Part shown: piece after piece, positions 26,063-34,365 of the stretch
Layout of the letters: the number at the start of each line of letters is the position of its first letter
Position numbering within the stretch: position 1 is the first letter of the stretch
Source: Pusillimonas sp044464525
GTDB lineage: Bacteria; Pseudomonadota; Gammaproteobacteria; Burkholderiales; Burkholderiaceae_B
Reading direction: 5' to 3'
DNA length: 64,000 nt
Assembly (NCBI RefSeq): GCF_044464525.1
Contig: NZ_JBIQLE010000001.1
Location: 124,001 to 188,000 of the forward strand
Made by a program: the position numbers and the translations under genes
The notes under the pieces: model-generated
Told to the model about the DNA's origin: nothing
Databases searched by the model: none
The model's input: only the letters and a program-made list of their open reading frames with translations

Positions 26063-29000
26063 AAAAACCTTCCTGAACCTCGCCGGCGGCGCGCAGGCCC
26101 TCATCGATAATACGCAATTGCTGGGTACGACGGCCCAGCAGGCCGTAGGCATCGGCCAACGCATGGAAGAACATGGCGGCAACGCCCGGCATCACCATCT
26201 GGATATCCCGCAGCCTGGCGTTCAGGCGCGCCAGGCCGGCAGGGTTGCCGTCGTAGGCCTGTTTCCATGCCAGCAGCATGTCTCCAACTCCTATCCACAG
26301 CACCATGGCATGCAGCCCGGCCTCGCGGCGAAGCTCGTGTGCATACTGGACGCACGAGCCGGCATTGCCCAAGAAGCGGTGCAGCAAGGCCGCGAACGCC
26401 AGTGCAAAGCAAAGCGTATCGGGATTTTTGTGCGTGCGTGCGATTTTGACGGATTCGTTGCTGGCGGCCAGCGCCTCGTCGATGCGCTCGAGCCGCCAAA
26501 GCGCCCAGGACAAGTGGGCCAGGCTCGTAACATGCGGGTCCAGGCCTTCGGAGGCATCGCGAAAGGCGCCGCCCGGAAGTTCCATGGCCGCTTTGGCAAA
26601 ATGGCAGGCCTTTTCAAGCCGATTGCTCCACACGCTGATGTTTGCGGCGGCCGAATACGCCTGCGCCAGCAGGTTGGCGTTCCCGCTTTCGTGAGCCAGC
26701 CTCAAAAGCCGCTGGGTCAATTCCCACGATTTCAGAAAGCTGGAGCCCTTGCGTGAGCTGGAGACCATCCATTGGCCCCAAAAGATGTCGAAGCGCAGTT
26801 CTATGGGTACCGTGGAATCGTCCAGCGCCAGGGCCTGGTCGTAGACCTTGGCGGCTTCTTCGGAACCGTAGCCGCGCAGCAGCAGCAAGGCCTGGCCTAA
26901 AGCCAGCAGAAGCTTTAATTCGAGAGCATTGCGTTGAGCGTCGCTTGGCAGGCTTGGGATCAAATTCAGGCCCAGCTGCAGTTCATCCGCCGCCTCGGCA
27001 CAGGCCGAGACGCGTAGCGCCTGGCGTCCCGAAAGCAGCCACCATGGTATGGCTGCACGCGCATCTCCGGCCGCGGTGTAGTGACGGGCCAGTTCGCCCG
27101 GCCGCTGAACTGCGCGCCGCGCCGAGTGGAACTCGAGCGCCTTGGCCGCCTTGAGATGCGCAGCACGCTTGTCGGGCAATATCTGCGACCCGTAAGCGGC
27201 TTCCTGAATCAGTGCATGATGAAATTGATAGACATTGTCTCGTGAAAGGGGAGTGATCAGGCGCGCCTCGACCAATTCGCCAAGTATGGCTTCTAGTTTG
27301 TCTTCGCTAAGAGTGCTGATGCGTTGGAGCAGCTCTTTTTCGAATGTGCGCCCCAGGGTTGCGGCTAGTTGCAGCAAGCGACGTGCGTGCGGCACCGTAT
27401 CGAGACGTGTCAGCAGCATGTAGTGCAAGGTAGTCGGTATGGCGTCTTCCTGGTCGCCGACGCCGATTCGGGCCATTTCTTCAGCATAAAGGGGAATGCC
27501 GTCGGCGCGTTGAACGATGCGCTCGACCGTGTGGCGTGGCAGGGTGTTTGAAACCGCGCGCGCCAACTTTGCAATATGTTCTTCCTTCAAGGGCGTAAGC
27601 TGCATCACCGAGTCGTCGTGCAGCCAGGACGGACGAAACTCGGGGCGGGCTGTAAGCAGCGTGAACAACCTGTGCCTGTCTCGCCTGTGAACCAGTCGCT
27701 CGAGCAGATCGCGGCTGGTAACGTCCAGCCATTGGGCGTCTTCAATAAGCAGCAGCATCGGTTGGCGCAAGGTCATGCTGTCGAGCAGCGTCAGGAGCAT
27801 GTCCAGGGTTTGCAGCTTGCGCTGGCGCGGCGATAGCACCGGTGTGTCGGCAGCGGCGATCGCCAGCATCGACAGCAATAAAGGTGTGGCTTGGCGTGCG
27901 ATGGCCGGGTGATGAAGCTTGAGGTAGCGCGTGAGCTTCTCTTGCTGTTGCAATGTGGTGTCGTCCACCGAGAAACCCATAATGGATTCGAGCAGCCCAA
28001 TTACAGGATAGAGCGGCGTATGTTGGCGCTCGGGATAGCAGTGCAGGTGTCGGACGATGGCGGTACCCGCATCGATCAGCTGATGCAGGGCGGCTGCCAA
28101 GTGTGTTTTCCCCATGCCCGGCTCGCCACTTATAACCAGGAACTGAGGGTCGCCGGAGCAGGCTCCATCCCAAAGATCTTTGAGACGGCGCAGCTCGGCC
28201 TTGCGGCCGATCAGTGCCGTTTCCGATGTTGCGGCGGCGACATTTGGTGCGGCGATGGGCGACGGGCCGATAAGTTTGTGGGCCGGCATTCGCACGTATG
28301 TGTTCGGGGCATCTTCAGTGGTAATCAGCAAGGGACTGAGCTCATCGAGCTTGAAGCGGCCATGCAACAAGAGACGAGTGGGTTCGCTGACGGCGATACC
28401 GCTTTTTTGCAGGCGCTTGCAAAGCCGCCAGGCAATGGCCGATACGTTCCCGACGATATCGGGCAGGGCGGGGTCAAAACCCGCCAGGATGATGCCGGTG
28501 TGGATGCCCACGCGAAAGCGATAACGATCGCTGAAATGTGATTGCAGCTCGAGAGAGGCCTGCACCGCCAGCTCTCCGGCATGTTCCGAAGCCTGGGGAT
28601 AGCCGATATATGCGTACAGGTGGCCGCCTTGCCCCAAGGTGATATGGCCGGCGTGGCGCCGCAATATCGTTGCGCACAGCGAACGTGCTTGCGCCAGTTG
28701 CTCGATGGATTCCCGAGGCGCGGCCGATGACTGGTCGAGATGGCAGCAAAGTATGGTGGCTTGCCGGCGGCCTGTGGGCGTCTCCGGCGCAAACGGCAGC
28801 GGTTCTACCGGATGGGTGTCTTGTTGCGGTTCGAGCTCGCCTTTGTGAATGGTTTCAAAAAGCGTATGGGTGCTTTGTTCGGGCTCGACGTTCAGGTCTC
28901 GTGCCAAGGTGTCGCGGAAAGCATCGTACATGGCTTCGGCCGTGCCATGTTGCCCGGCCATGGCCAACAGGCGCATGTGTTCCCGGTGGCCTGCCTCGTT

Positions 29001-29636
29001 CCAAGGCTCGAGTTGCACGCAGCGTTGCGCATAAGCAATGGCGGGCCCGGGCCGCGCCAGCGTCTCGTAGGCGTTGCGAAGCCGTTCGGCGCAGGAGAAC
29101 GCGCGTCCGCGCAAGCTTTGTCGTTGCGCATCCAGCCATACGTCGAAGTCAGGGGCATCGGCAAGCGTGAGGCCGGCCAGGAACTCTCCTTGGTAAGAAT
29201 CTGCCCGGGACTTGAGGCGGCTCAGACAGTGCTCGCAAGGTGGGGACATGGGCGCTGTGGGGCACTTATGACAGGTGGGCGCCTGCTCGGTGAGAGTCTT
29301 GACGTCTATCCAGCAATGCGACGGCGAGTAGTTGAAGCGAACCGATTCCCTGTCGGCCAGCAGCAGAGTGTCGGCATCGGCCCCAAAAAGCTGGCGCAGA
29401 TAATACAAGCTTTGACGCAAGTTGGTGCGCGCGGCGTCGGCAGGCAGGGTGTGCCAAAGCAAAGAGGCCAAATGCTCGCGGGAATGACTTCGGTCGGCTT
29501 CGACTGCCAGATAGGCCAGTAGCGCGGTAACTTTATCGTAGTGCTTTCCTTTCCATGGGGCGCCGTCTCTAAGAAAGCGGGTTTCTCCGAGCAGTTGAAT
29601 GGAAAGCCTGGGCCGATAGGGGATGGTATGGCTCAT
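26004..29636 (-). CDS. SARP/BTAD-type AAA ATPase transcriptional regulator with degenerate cyclase domain and TPR-like C-terminus
   Basis: A 1210-residue multidomain regulator. Residues ~10-100 are an OmpR-like winged helix (KVTALLAYLAVEADRSHSRE; TNLRQSLYYLRQ); ~105-265 are a bacterial transcriptional activation (BTAD) domain with Cys122, 125, 134 and 137 as two CxxC pairs. Residues ~290-450 are a class III cyclase homology domain, but both metal-binding Asp positions are replaced (CCHLDQSS for the CD-L-ST motif; LGQGG for GDG), so it should be catalytically dead. Residues ~475-850 are an AAA/MalT-like ATPase (Walker A GEPGMGKT 504-511; Walker B LLLIEDAQW). The rest is helical TPR-like. The effector is unknown. 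It is divergent from the small gene leading to the adhesin pair and is its likely controller (inference). Confidence 0.85.
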   Translation of the reverse strand: MSHTIPYRPRLSIQLLGETRFLRDGAPWKGKHYDKVTALLAYLAVEADRSHSREHLASLLWHTLPADAARTNLRQSLYYLRQLFGADADTLLLADRESVRFNYSPSHCWIDVKTLTEQAPTCHKCPTAPMSPPCEHCLSRLKSRADSYQGEFLAGLTLADAPDFDVWLDAQRQSLRGRAFSCAERLRNAYETLARPGPAIAYAQRCVQLEPWNEAGHREHMRLLAMAGQHGTAEAMYDAFRDTLARDLNVEPEQSTHTLFETIHKGELEPQQDTHPVEPLPFAPETPTGRRQATILCCHLDQSSAAPRESIEQLAQARSLCATILRRHAGHITLGQGGHLYAYIGYPQASEHAGELAVQASLELQSHFSDRYRFRVGIHTGIILAGFDPALPDIVGNVSAIAWRLCKRLQKSGIAVSEPTRLLLHGRFKLDELSPLLITTEDAPNTYVRMPAHKLIGPSPIAAPNVAAATSETALIGRKAELRRLKDLWDGACSGDPQFLVISGEPGMGKTHLAAALHQLIDAGTAIVRHLHCYPERQHTPLYPVIGLLESIMGFSVDDTTLQQQEKLTRYLKLHHPAIARQATPLLLSMLAIAAADTPVLSPRQRKLQTLDMLLTLLDSMTLRQPMLLLIEDAQWLDVTSRDLLERLVHRRDRHRLFTLLTARPEFRPSWLHDDSVMQLTPLKEEHIAKLARAVSNTLPRHTVERIVQRADGIPLYAEEMARIGVGDQEDAIPTTLHYMLLTRLDTVPHARRLLQLAATLGRTFEKELLQRISTLSEDKLEAILGELVEARLITPLSRDNVYQFHHALIQEAAYGSQILPDKRAAHLKAAKALEFHSARRAVQRPGELARHYTAAGDARAAIPWWLLSGRQALRVSACAEAADELQLGLNLIPSLPSDAQRNALELKLLLALGQALLLLRGYGSEEAAKVYDQALALDDSTVPIELRFDIFWGQWMVSSSRKGSSFLKSWELTQRLLRLAHESGNANLLAQAYSAAANISVWSNRLEKACHFAKAAMELPGGAFRDASEGLDPHVTSLAHLSWALWRLERIDEALAASNESVKIARTHKNPDTLCFALAFAALLHRFLGNAGSCVQYAHELRREAGLHAMVLWIGVGDMLLAWKQAYDGNPAGLARLNARLRDIQMVMPGVAAMFFHALADAYGLLGRRTQQLRIIDEGLRAAGEVQEGFFSSLLLDMRRECLERQTLQ

Positions 29637-29647
29637 GACTGCTTCTA

Positions 29648-29666
29648 GCTTACGCGCGGCTTACGC
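29648..29666. promoter_or_regulatory. Direct repeat GCTTACGC with 11-bp period before the SARP-type regulator gene
   Basis: GCTTACGC occurs at 29648-29655 and again at 29659-29666, exactly 11 bp apart, 12 bp upstream of the regulator ATG. SARP-family winged-helix proteins are known to bind short direct repeats with 11-bp periodicity on one DNA face, so this may be an autoregulatory site. That is an inference from spacing only. Confidence 0.35.
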
Positions 29667-29799
29667 TGCTTTGATCAAATCACTCAAACTGTAAGTTTTC
29701 TGTGAACTGTTTATCCAAGCATAACGTGCCGGCGGGGCCAAGCCAATTCAAAACTTCCGCGCGTTGATCATCCGTTATTCACTTGAGGTAGAGACACTC

Positions 29800-30006
29800 A
29801 TGAACATTTCGCCCAATACCATTGAAGCCTTGCATCACCTTACGAACCACGATGCTTCTTTGCTGGATGATCTTTACGCCGTTCGATCGCTTGATCAGGC
29901 AGTAGAGGTGGTGGTCGATTCAGCCCGTCGACTGCGCGTAGTCATTGATCGAGGCGAGGTCGTCTCTTATTTCCAACGTTCGCTGGGTTCCCCCACCAAC
30001 GACTAA
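29800..30006 (+). CDS. Small orphan protein (68 aa), weakly Nif11-like
   Basis: A 68-residue soluble protein starting MNISPNTIEALHHL after GAGGTAGAG. It has no Cys, signal peptide or membrane segment. The pattern of an acidic LLDDL motif followed by SLDQAVEVVVDSARRL and an ..VIDRGEVVSYF end resembles the short Nif11-like leader domain (D..L...L......A...A...G....E), but there is no double-Gly cleavage site and no Cys-rich core, so a RiPP precursor is unlikely. It sits between the large regulator (divergent) and the TpsA adhesin and ends in an intrinsic terminator. The function is not recognised. Confidence 0.6.
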   Translation: MNISPNTIEALHHLTNHDASLLDDLYAVRSLDQAVEVVVDSARRLRVVIDRGEVVSYFQRSLGSPTND

Positions 30007-30036
30007 ATCGCTTGCTTGCGAATCACCCCTGAAAGG

Positions 30037-30068
30037 GCGCCCCGCCGGCTCCGGTCGGGCGCTTTTTT
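30037..30068 (+). terminator. Rho-independent terminator after the 68-aa gene
   Basis: Stem GCGCCC (30037-30042) / GGGCGC (30057-30062) with a nested CCGG..CCGG in the loop, followed by six T (30063-30068). It separates the small gene from the adhesin operon. Confidence 0.8.
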
Positions 30069-30120
30069 GATGTATTTGTATCTTTAACGTGCAAAAAATA
30101 ATAAGATAAAACAAACGCAT

Positions 30121-30143
30121 TAAAAAGTTTCTGAAACTTTTTA
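30121..30143. promoter_or_regulatory. 23-nt perfect palindrome upstream of the TpsA gene
   Basis: TAAAAAGTTTC-T-GAAACTTTTTA is a perfect 11-bp dyad about a single T, 124 bp before the tpsA ATG, in an AT-rich strip (30070-30150) unlike the surrounding GC-rich DNA. It lacks a GC stem or trailing T-run for a terminator, so an operator is more likely. The TTTC..GAAA core recalls inverted heptads bound by BvgA-type regulators, but I do not claim that match. Confidence 0.5.
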
Positions 30144-30266
30144 TTTCGCGAAGCGTTGTTTAGCGGCGACGTTGAAGGCGCCAAACGGAGACAAAACCTG
30201 GTTAATTGGGGCAACGCCTCACACCGGTGGCCGTCTGTTGCGATATCCAATTCTCCAGAGAAAAAT

Positions 30267-33200
30267 ATGAATCGCATATTCAACCTTGTGTGGAGCCGGG
30301 CGCGCGACCCGCAGGTCGTTACGGACGAACAGGCACAGCGCCGCGGCAAAGCCGGTGGCGGCGCGGCAAAAACGGAGCCGGCTCGTGCGGGTCGCCACGC
30401 GATGTTTTGCCAAAGCATGCGAACTGCCGTCTTGACGCCGGCGCTGCTGACGCTGACGCTGGCCGCACCGGCGACGGCATTGGCCCAGGCCCTGCCAACC
30501 GGCGGGCAGGTGGTGGCTGGTTCAGGCGTCATCGGTTCCCCGGGTGGCGGCACGCTGGCCATCGACCAGGCCAGCCAGCGCATGTCCATCGATTGGCAGC
30601 AATTCAACATCGGCGCAGCCAATACAGTGCGCTTCAACCAGCCCGGCGCCGACGCGGTGGCGCTTAACCGGGTGCTTGGCCCGGATGCCTCCCAGATCAT
30701 GGGCCGGTTGCAGGCCAACGGCCGGGTCTTCCTGGTCAACCCCAACGGCGTGCTGTTCGGCCAGGGCGCGCAGGTTGACGTGGGCGCCCTGGTGGCATCA
30801 ACACTCAACATCAGCAACACCGATTTCATGGCGGGCAACTACCGCTTCCTGGCCGACAGCGCTTCGACTGAAGGGGCGCTTGACGCCGCTCAAGACCAAC
30901 CCGCCTCGGTCGTCAACCGGGGCCGCATTACAGCGGCCGACGGCGGGGCTGTGGCCTTGCTGGGCGGGCAAGTGCACAACCACGGCGTCATCCAGGCGCG
31001 TATGGGCACGGTGGCCTTGGCGGCCGGCAACGCCTTCACCCTCGATTTCGCCGGCGACGGCTTGCTGAACGTGCAGATCGACCAGGCCGCCAAGAACGCC
31101 CTGGTCGACAACGGTCACCTCATCCAGGCCGACGGCGGCCAGGTCCTCATGACCGCCCACGCCTCCGACGCCTTGCTGCAAACCGTGGTCAACAACACCG
31201 GCGTCATCGAAGCCCGCACGCTTGAAAACCGCGAAGGCAAGATCGTGCTGCTGGGCGATTTCTCCGGCGGCACGGTGAAGGTGGACGGCAAGCTGGACGC
31301 CAGCGCGCCTGATGGCGGCGATGGGGGTTTCATCGATACATCGGGGGCTTATGTGCAGGTGGCCGATGACGTCATGGTCACCACTTTTGCCCCGCAGGGC
31401 AAGACGGGAACTTGGCTGATCGATCCGACGGATTTTACGATTTGGGAGGGCAACGATTCACAGACGGAAAGCGGTATCGGGGCAGCTACATTGTCCGGCA
31501 TATTAAATGATAGTAGCGGCGGTAGCACCAACGTAGAACTAGTAACCGTTGAATCAGGTGATGACGCCGGCGACATCTACGTGGAGGCAGCGGTCAGTTG
31601 GACTTCAAGTAATACCCTGACCCTCATCGCACATAACGATATCAACATTAACGCCGAAATTACCGCCTCTGGTAGCGATGCAGGTTTGAGCTTGTTCGCG
31701 GGACGGAACATTAATATAGGCGCCGCGCTTTCGATGATTGGAGATGATGGCTTCATCTTCGCATCGGCGGCGGGTGCCTTGACGGTTGAGAATTTGGCCC
31801 GTCTGACGACAAATGGCTCCATCAGTTTGCAGGGCGACGATGCTGTTGTTGTAAACGCTGATCTTTTGGTGAACGAAGGCGGGACGATTTCATTGTTTGG
31901 CGGCGACATCGCGGTAAACGCCGACGTAACGGCCAATGGCGACGGCGGCTACATCACTATGTCGGCATGCGGCGGGTGCGGTAATGGCGATATCGATATA
32001 GACGGCGCGGTTTCGGTGGATGGCAATGGCGGCATTATTGCGATGATGGCCGATGGCACCATTTCAGTTAGGGATGCTGTATCGGTACACGGAAACAACG
32101 GACAAATTCTTATGTTCGGTGGCGATGTCTCCATTCAATCAGGGGGATCGCTGGATGTTCAAGGCAGCGATGGCGAGATCATGCTTGCTGCTTGCGGCGA
32201 CCCAAGTTGCGGCGCCGGCTCTATTGAAATAGATGGCGCGGTATCGGTGAATGGGGATGACGGCACCGTCATGATGATGGCCGACGGCGCCATCTCCATT
32301 CGCGATTCCGTATTGGTTACCGGCGAAGGCGCACGGATCGGCCTATTGGGTCAGGACATCACTGTTCAAACGGACGGGTCACTGCGCGTGGAAGGCGGCG
32401 AGGGGGTGATCGCGCTTGCAGCCTGCGGAGACTGCGGAGCCCTTGACATCGCCGACGTCACGCCGGACAGCCACCTGGACCCGAGCTTCGGCCTGTCGAT
32501 GGACGGAGTTGTTTTGATCGACGGCGATGTATCCATTGATGGCGACAAGGGCATCATCGCAATATCCGGCGGCTTCATTCAAGTTGACTCGCAGCTTGCG
32601 ATCAAGGGCGATGAAGGGGTGATCGCACTGGCCGCGTGCACCGACGATGGCTGCGGCGACATTCTGATCAACGATGAAGTATCGATAAAAGGTGACGACA
32701 GCACGATCTTCATGATGGCGGACGACGGGCTCTGGGTGAGCGGTGACGTATCGATTAAGGGAAATAACGGCAACATCGCGCTTTTGGGCGGCGAGCTGAC
32801 GATAGGTGATGGGTCCGCTGTCAACATAACGGGAGACGGGGGCAAAATCGGCGCCTCTGTCGCTGAAGACCTTGTCTCCAACGGGGCTTTGTCCGTAACC
32901 GGCAACCACGGCAATATTTCTCTTAGCGGTTCGACCGTGCTGGTCAACAATACGGTCACCGTAACCGGCGACGCGGGCAGCATTGAAATCGGCGCATGCG
33001 GTTGCGATGCCGAAGGCTATCTTGCGATCAGTGGCGATGTTGCCGTAAATGGCAAGGACGGCACAATCGATCTAAGTTCAGAGGGCAGCCTGCTTCTGGA
33101 TGCCAATCTTACGGCTACGGCGGTCTTCATGCAGGCAGGCGACGACATTGCCGCTGTCGAAGGCAGCGTCATCACGGCCGACCAACTCGACGTGCGTAGC

Positions 33201-34364
33201 GACGACGGAGCAATCGCCCTGGACCAAGGTGCGCATCGCGTTGGAATGATGCAGGCCTCGGCCCGCACAGGTTTATGGTTTGCCAATGCCACCGATCTGG
33301 CGCTTGGCCAGGCCCGGGTAACCGGCAACGGCGACATCGCGATTCGCACTGCCGGCGACCTTACCCTGGTCGAAGCCTTCGATCCGCTCGGCGCTCCTCT
33401 GCCCACCTCAGGCACCGTGCGCGTTCATGGAAGCGGCGACATCGATCTGGTGGCGGGGCAGGCGTTCACCAATACGCTGGGCGCCGATGCCTTGCAGGTC
33501 GGCCAGGGCGACTGGCGCATCTGGTCGAGCACCCCGGCCGGCGATACCTTGGCTGGTCTGGCCTACGATTTCAAACAATACAACGCGCACTACGGCTCAA
33601 GCGCCATAATGGGCCAGGGCAACGGCGTGTTGTATACCCTGGCGCCGGTGCTTGATATCGGATTGAAGGGTGCAACTTCCAAAACTTATGACGGCACCGA
33701 CTTGGCTGTGCTGACCGATTCAAACTACGAGTTGAAAGGCGGTCTGCAGGCCGGCGATGGGGTCGAGTTTTCCAAGCCTTCGGAAGGACGCTATAGCGAC
33801 TCGAACGCCGGCGAAGGTAAAACCGTCACGGTCGATGGTTTGCAGTTGGTGAACGCCTACGAAATCGTTGGCGGAGCCAAGGTCTACGGCTACCGAGTCA
33901 ACGGCGACACGGCTTCCGGCGACATCGGCCGCATCGACCGGCGTTCCATCACGGTGGCGGCAGACGACCAACGCAAGCGTCTCGGTCAGGCCGACCCGGC
34001 GCTGACCTGGCGCATCGTTGACGGCAGCCTGGCGTTCGACGATGCGCTGAACGGCGCTCTGGTTCGCGATTCCGGCGAATTGCCGGGCAGCTACACCATC
34101 TGGCAAGGCAGCCTCGATGCCGGGGGCAACTACACGATGAACTTCATCGGCGGCGAGCTGGTCATTGCGATGGCCGACATTGACGATGATCTGGGCGACT
34201 TGGCCGAAGCCTATCGCGCGGCGGTCTTTTCGGCCAAGAATACGCCGCAGGGGCCCATGGCATTCGACCGCGAGACCGAAGGGGGGCCGGCCCCAGGCGG
34301 TTCGCAGCCCTCATCCCTTTACAACATAGAAAACGAAGGGCTTCGCATGCCCGATGGAATCTGA
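30267..34364 (+). CDS. TpsA two-partner-secretion adhesin (filamentous-haemagglutinin-like) with Cys-pair beta-helix repeats and MBG-like domain
   Basis: A 1365-residue exported protein. The extended signal peptide begins MNRIFNLVWSRARDPQVV (the ESPR pattern) and probably ends at ALAQA (about residue 75). The TPS secretion domain follows (about 76-320) with the NPNG motif at 158-161. Residues ~395-1010 are Gly/Asp/Ile-rich beta-helix repeats; five carry a Cys pair (568/571, 643/648, 720/723, 791/796, 911/913). Residues ~1129-1310 match MBG-type repeats (SKTYDGTDLAVL; IDRRSITVAADDQRKRLGQADP). ATG 30267 is used because ESPR homology starts there; a TTG at 30156 is open but unlikely. The stop is 1 base before the TpsB start. 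Probable surface adhesin exported by TpsB. Confidence 0.9.
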   Translation: MNRIFNLVWSRARDPQVVTDEQAQRRGKAGGGAAKTEPARAGRHAMFCQSMRTAVLTPALLTLTLAAPATALAQALPTGGQVVAGSGVIGSPGGGTLAIDQASQRMSIDWQQFNIGAANTVRFNQPGADAVALNRVLGPDASQIMGRLQANGRVFLVNPNGVLFGQGAQVDVGALVASTLNISNTDFMAGNYRFLADSASTEGALDAAQDQPASVVNRGRITAADGGAVALLGGQVHNHGVIQARMGTVALAAGNAFTLDFAGDGLLNVQIDQAAKNALVDNGHLIQADGGQVLMTAHASDALLQTVVNNTGVIEARTLENREGKIVLLGDFSGGTVKVDGKLDASAPDGGDGGFIDTSGAYVQVADDVMVTTFAPQGKTGTWLIDPTDFTIWEGNDSQTESGIGAATLSGILNDSSGGSTNVELVTVESGDDAGDIYVEAAVSWTSSNTLTLIAHNDININAEITASGSDAGLSLFAGRNINIGAALSMIGDDGFIFASAAGALTVENLARLTTNGSISLQGDDAVVVNADLLVNEGGTISLFGGDIAVNADVTANGDGGYITMSACGGCGNGDIDIDGAVSVDGNGGIIAMMADGTISVRDAVSVHGNNGQILMFGGDVSIQSGGSLDVQGSDGEIMLAACGDPSCGAGSIEIDGAVSVNGDDGTVMMMADGAISIRDSVLVTGEGARIGLLGQDITVQTDGSLRVEGGEGVIALAACGDCGALDIADVTPDSHLDPSFGLSMDGVVLIDGDVSIDGDKGIIAISGGFIQVDSQLAIKGDEGVIALAACTDDGCGDILINDEVSIKGDDSTIFMMADDGLWVSGDVSIKGNNGNIALLGGELTIGDGSAVNITGDGGKIGASVAEDLVSNGALSVTGNHGNISLSGSTVLVNNTVTVTGDAGSIEIGACGCDAEGYLAISGDVAVNGKDGTIDLSSEGSLLLDANLTATAVFMQAGDDIAAVEGSVITADQLDVRSDDGAIALDQGAHRVGMMQASARTGLWFANATDLALGQARVTGNGDIAIRTAGDLTLVEAFDPLGAPLPTSGTVRVHGSGDIDLVAGQAFTNTLGADALQVGQGDWRIWSSTPAGDTLAGLAYDFKQYNAHYGSSAIMGQGNGVLYTLAPVLDIGLKGATSKTYDGTDLAVLTDSNYELKGGLQAGDGVEFSKPSEGRYSDSNAGEGKTVTVDGLQLVNAYEIVGGAKVYGYRVNGDTASGDIGRIDRRSITVAADDQRKRLGQADPALTWRIVDGSLAFDDALNGALVRDSGELPGSYTIWQGSLDAGGNYTMNFIGGELVIAMADIDDDLGDLAEAYRAAVFSAKNTPQGPMAFDRETEGGPAPGGSQPSSLYNIENEGLRMPDGI
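31922..33040 (+). repeat. About six 70-77-residue beta-helix repeats inside TpsA, five with a Cys pair
   Basis: Repeat units begin roughly at bases 31922, 32160, 32391, 32605, 32829 and 32964. Each opens with G-(D/E)-G-x-I followed by a Cys-pair motif such as SACGGCG, AACGDPSCG, AACGDCG, AACTDDGCG or GACGCD. The fifth unit has lost the Cys (KIGASVAED). Between Cys motifs lie two or three ~24-residue sub-units of the form G-x-x-G-x-I..(I/V)-x-(I/V)..V-x-V, as expected of right-handed beta-helix rungs. The repeats have diverged at the DNA level, so they are old and unlikely to slip. Confidence 0.8.
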
Positions 34365-34365
34365 C

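Noticed and set aside
31922..33040. Tandem DNA repeat or phase-variation tract inside tpsA
   Set aside because: The repeats are visible at protein level but strongly diverged in DNA; no homopolymer or short tandem tract was seen.
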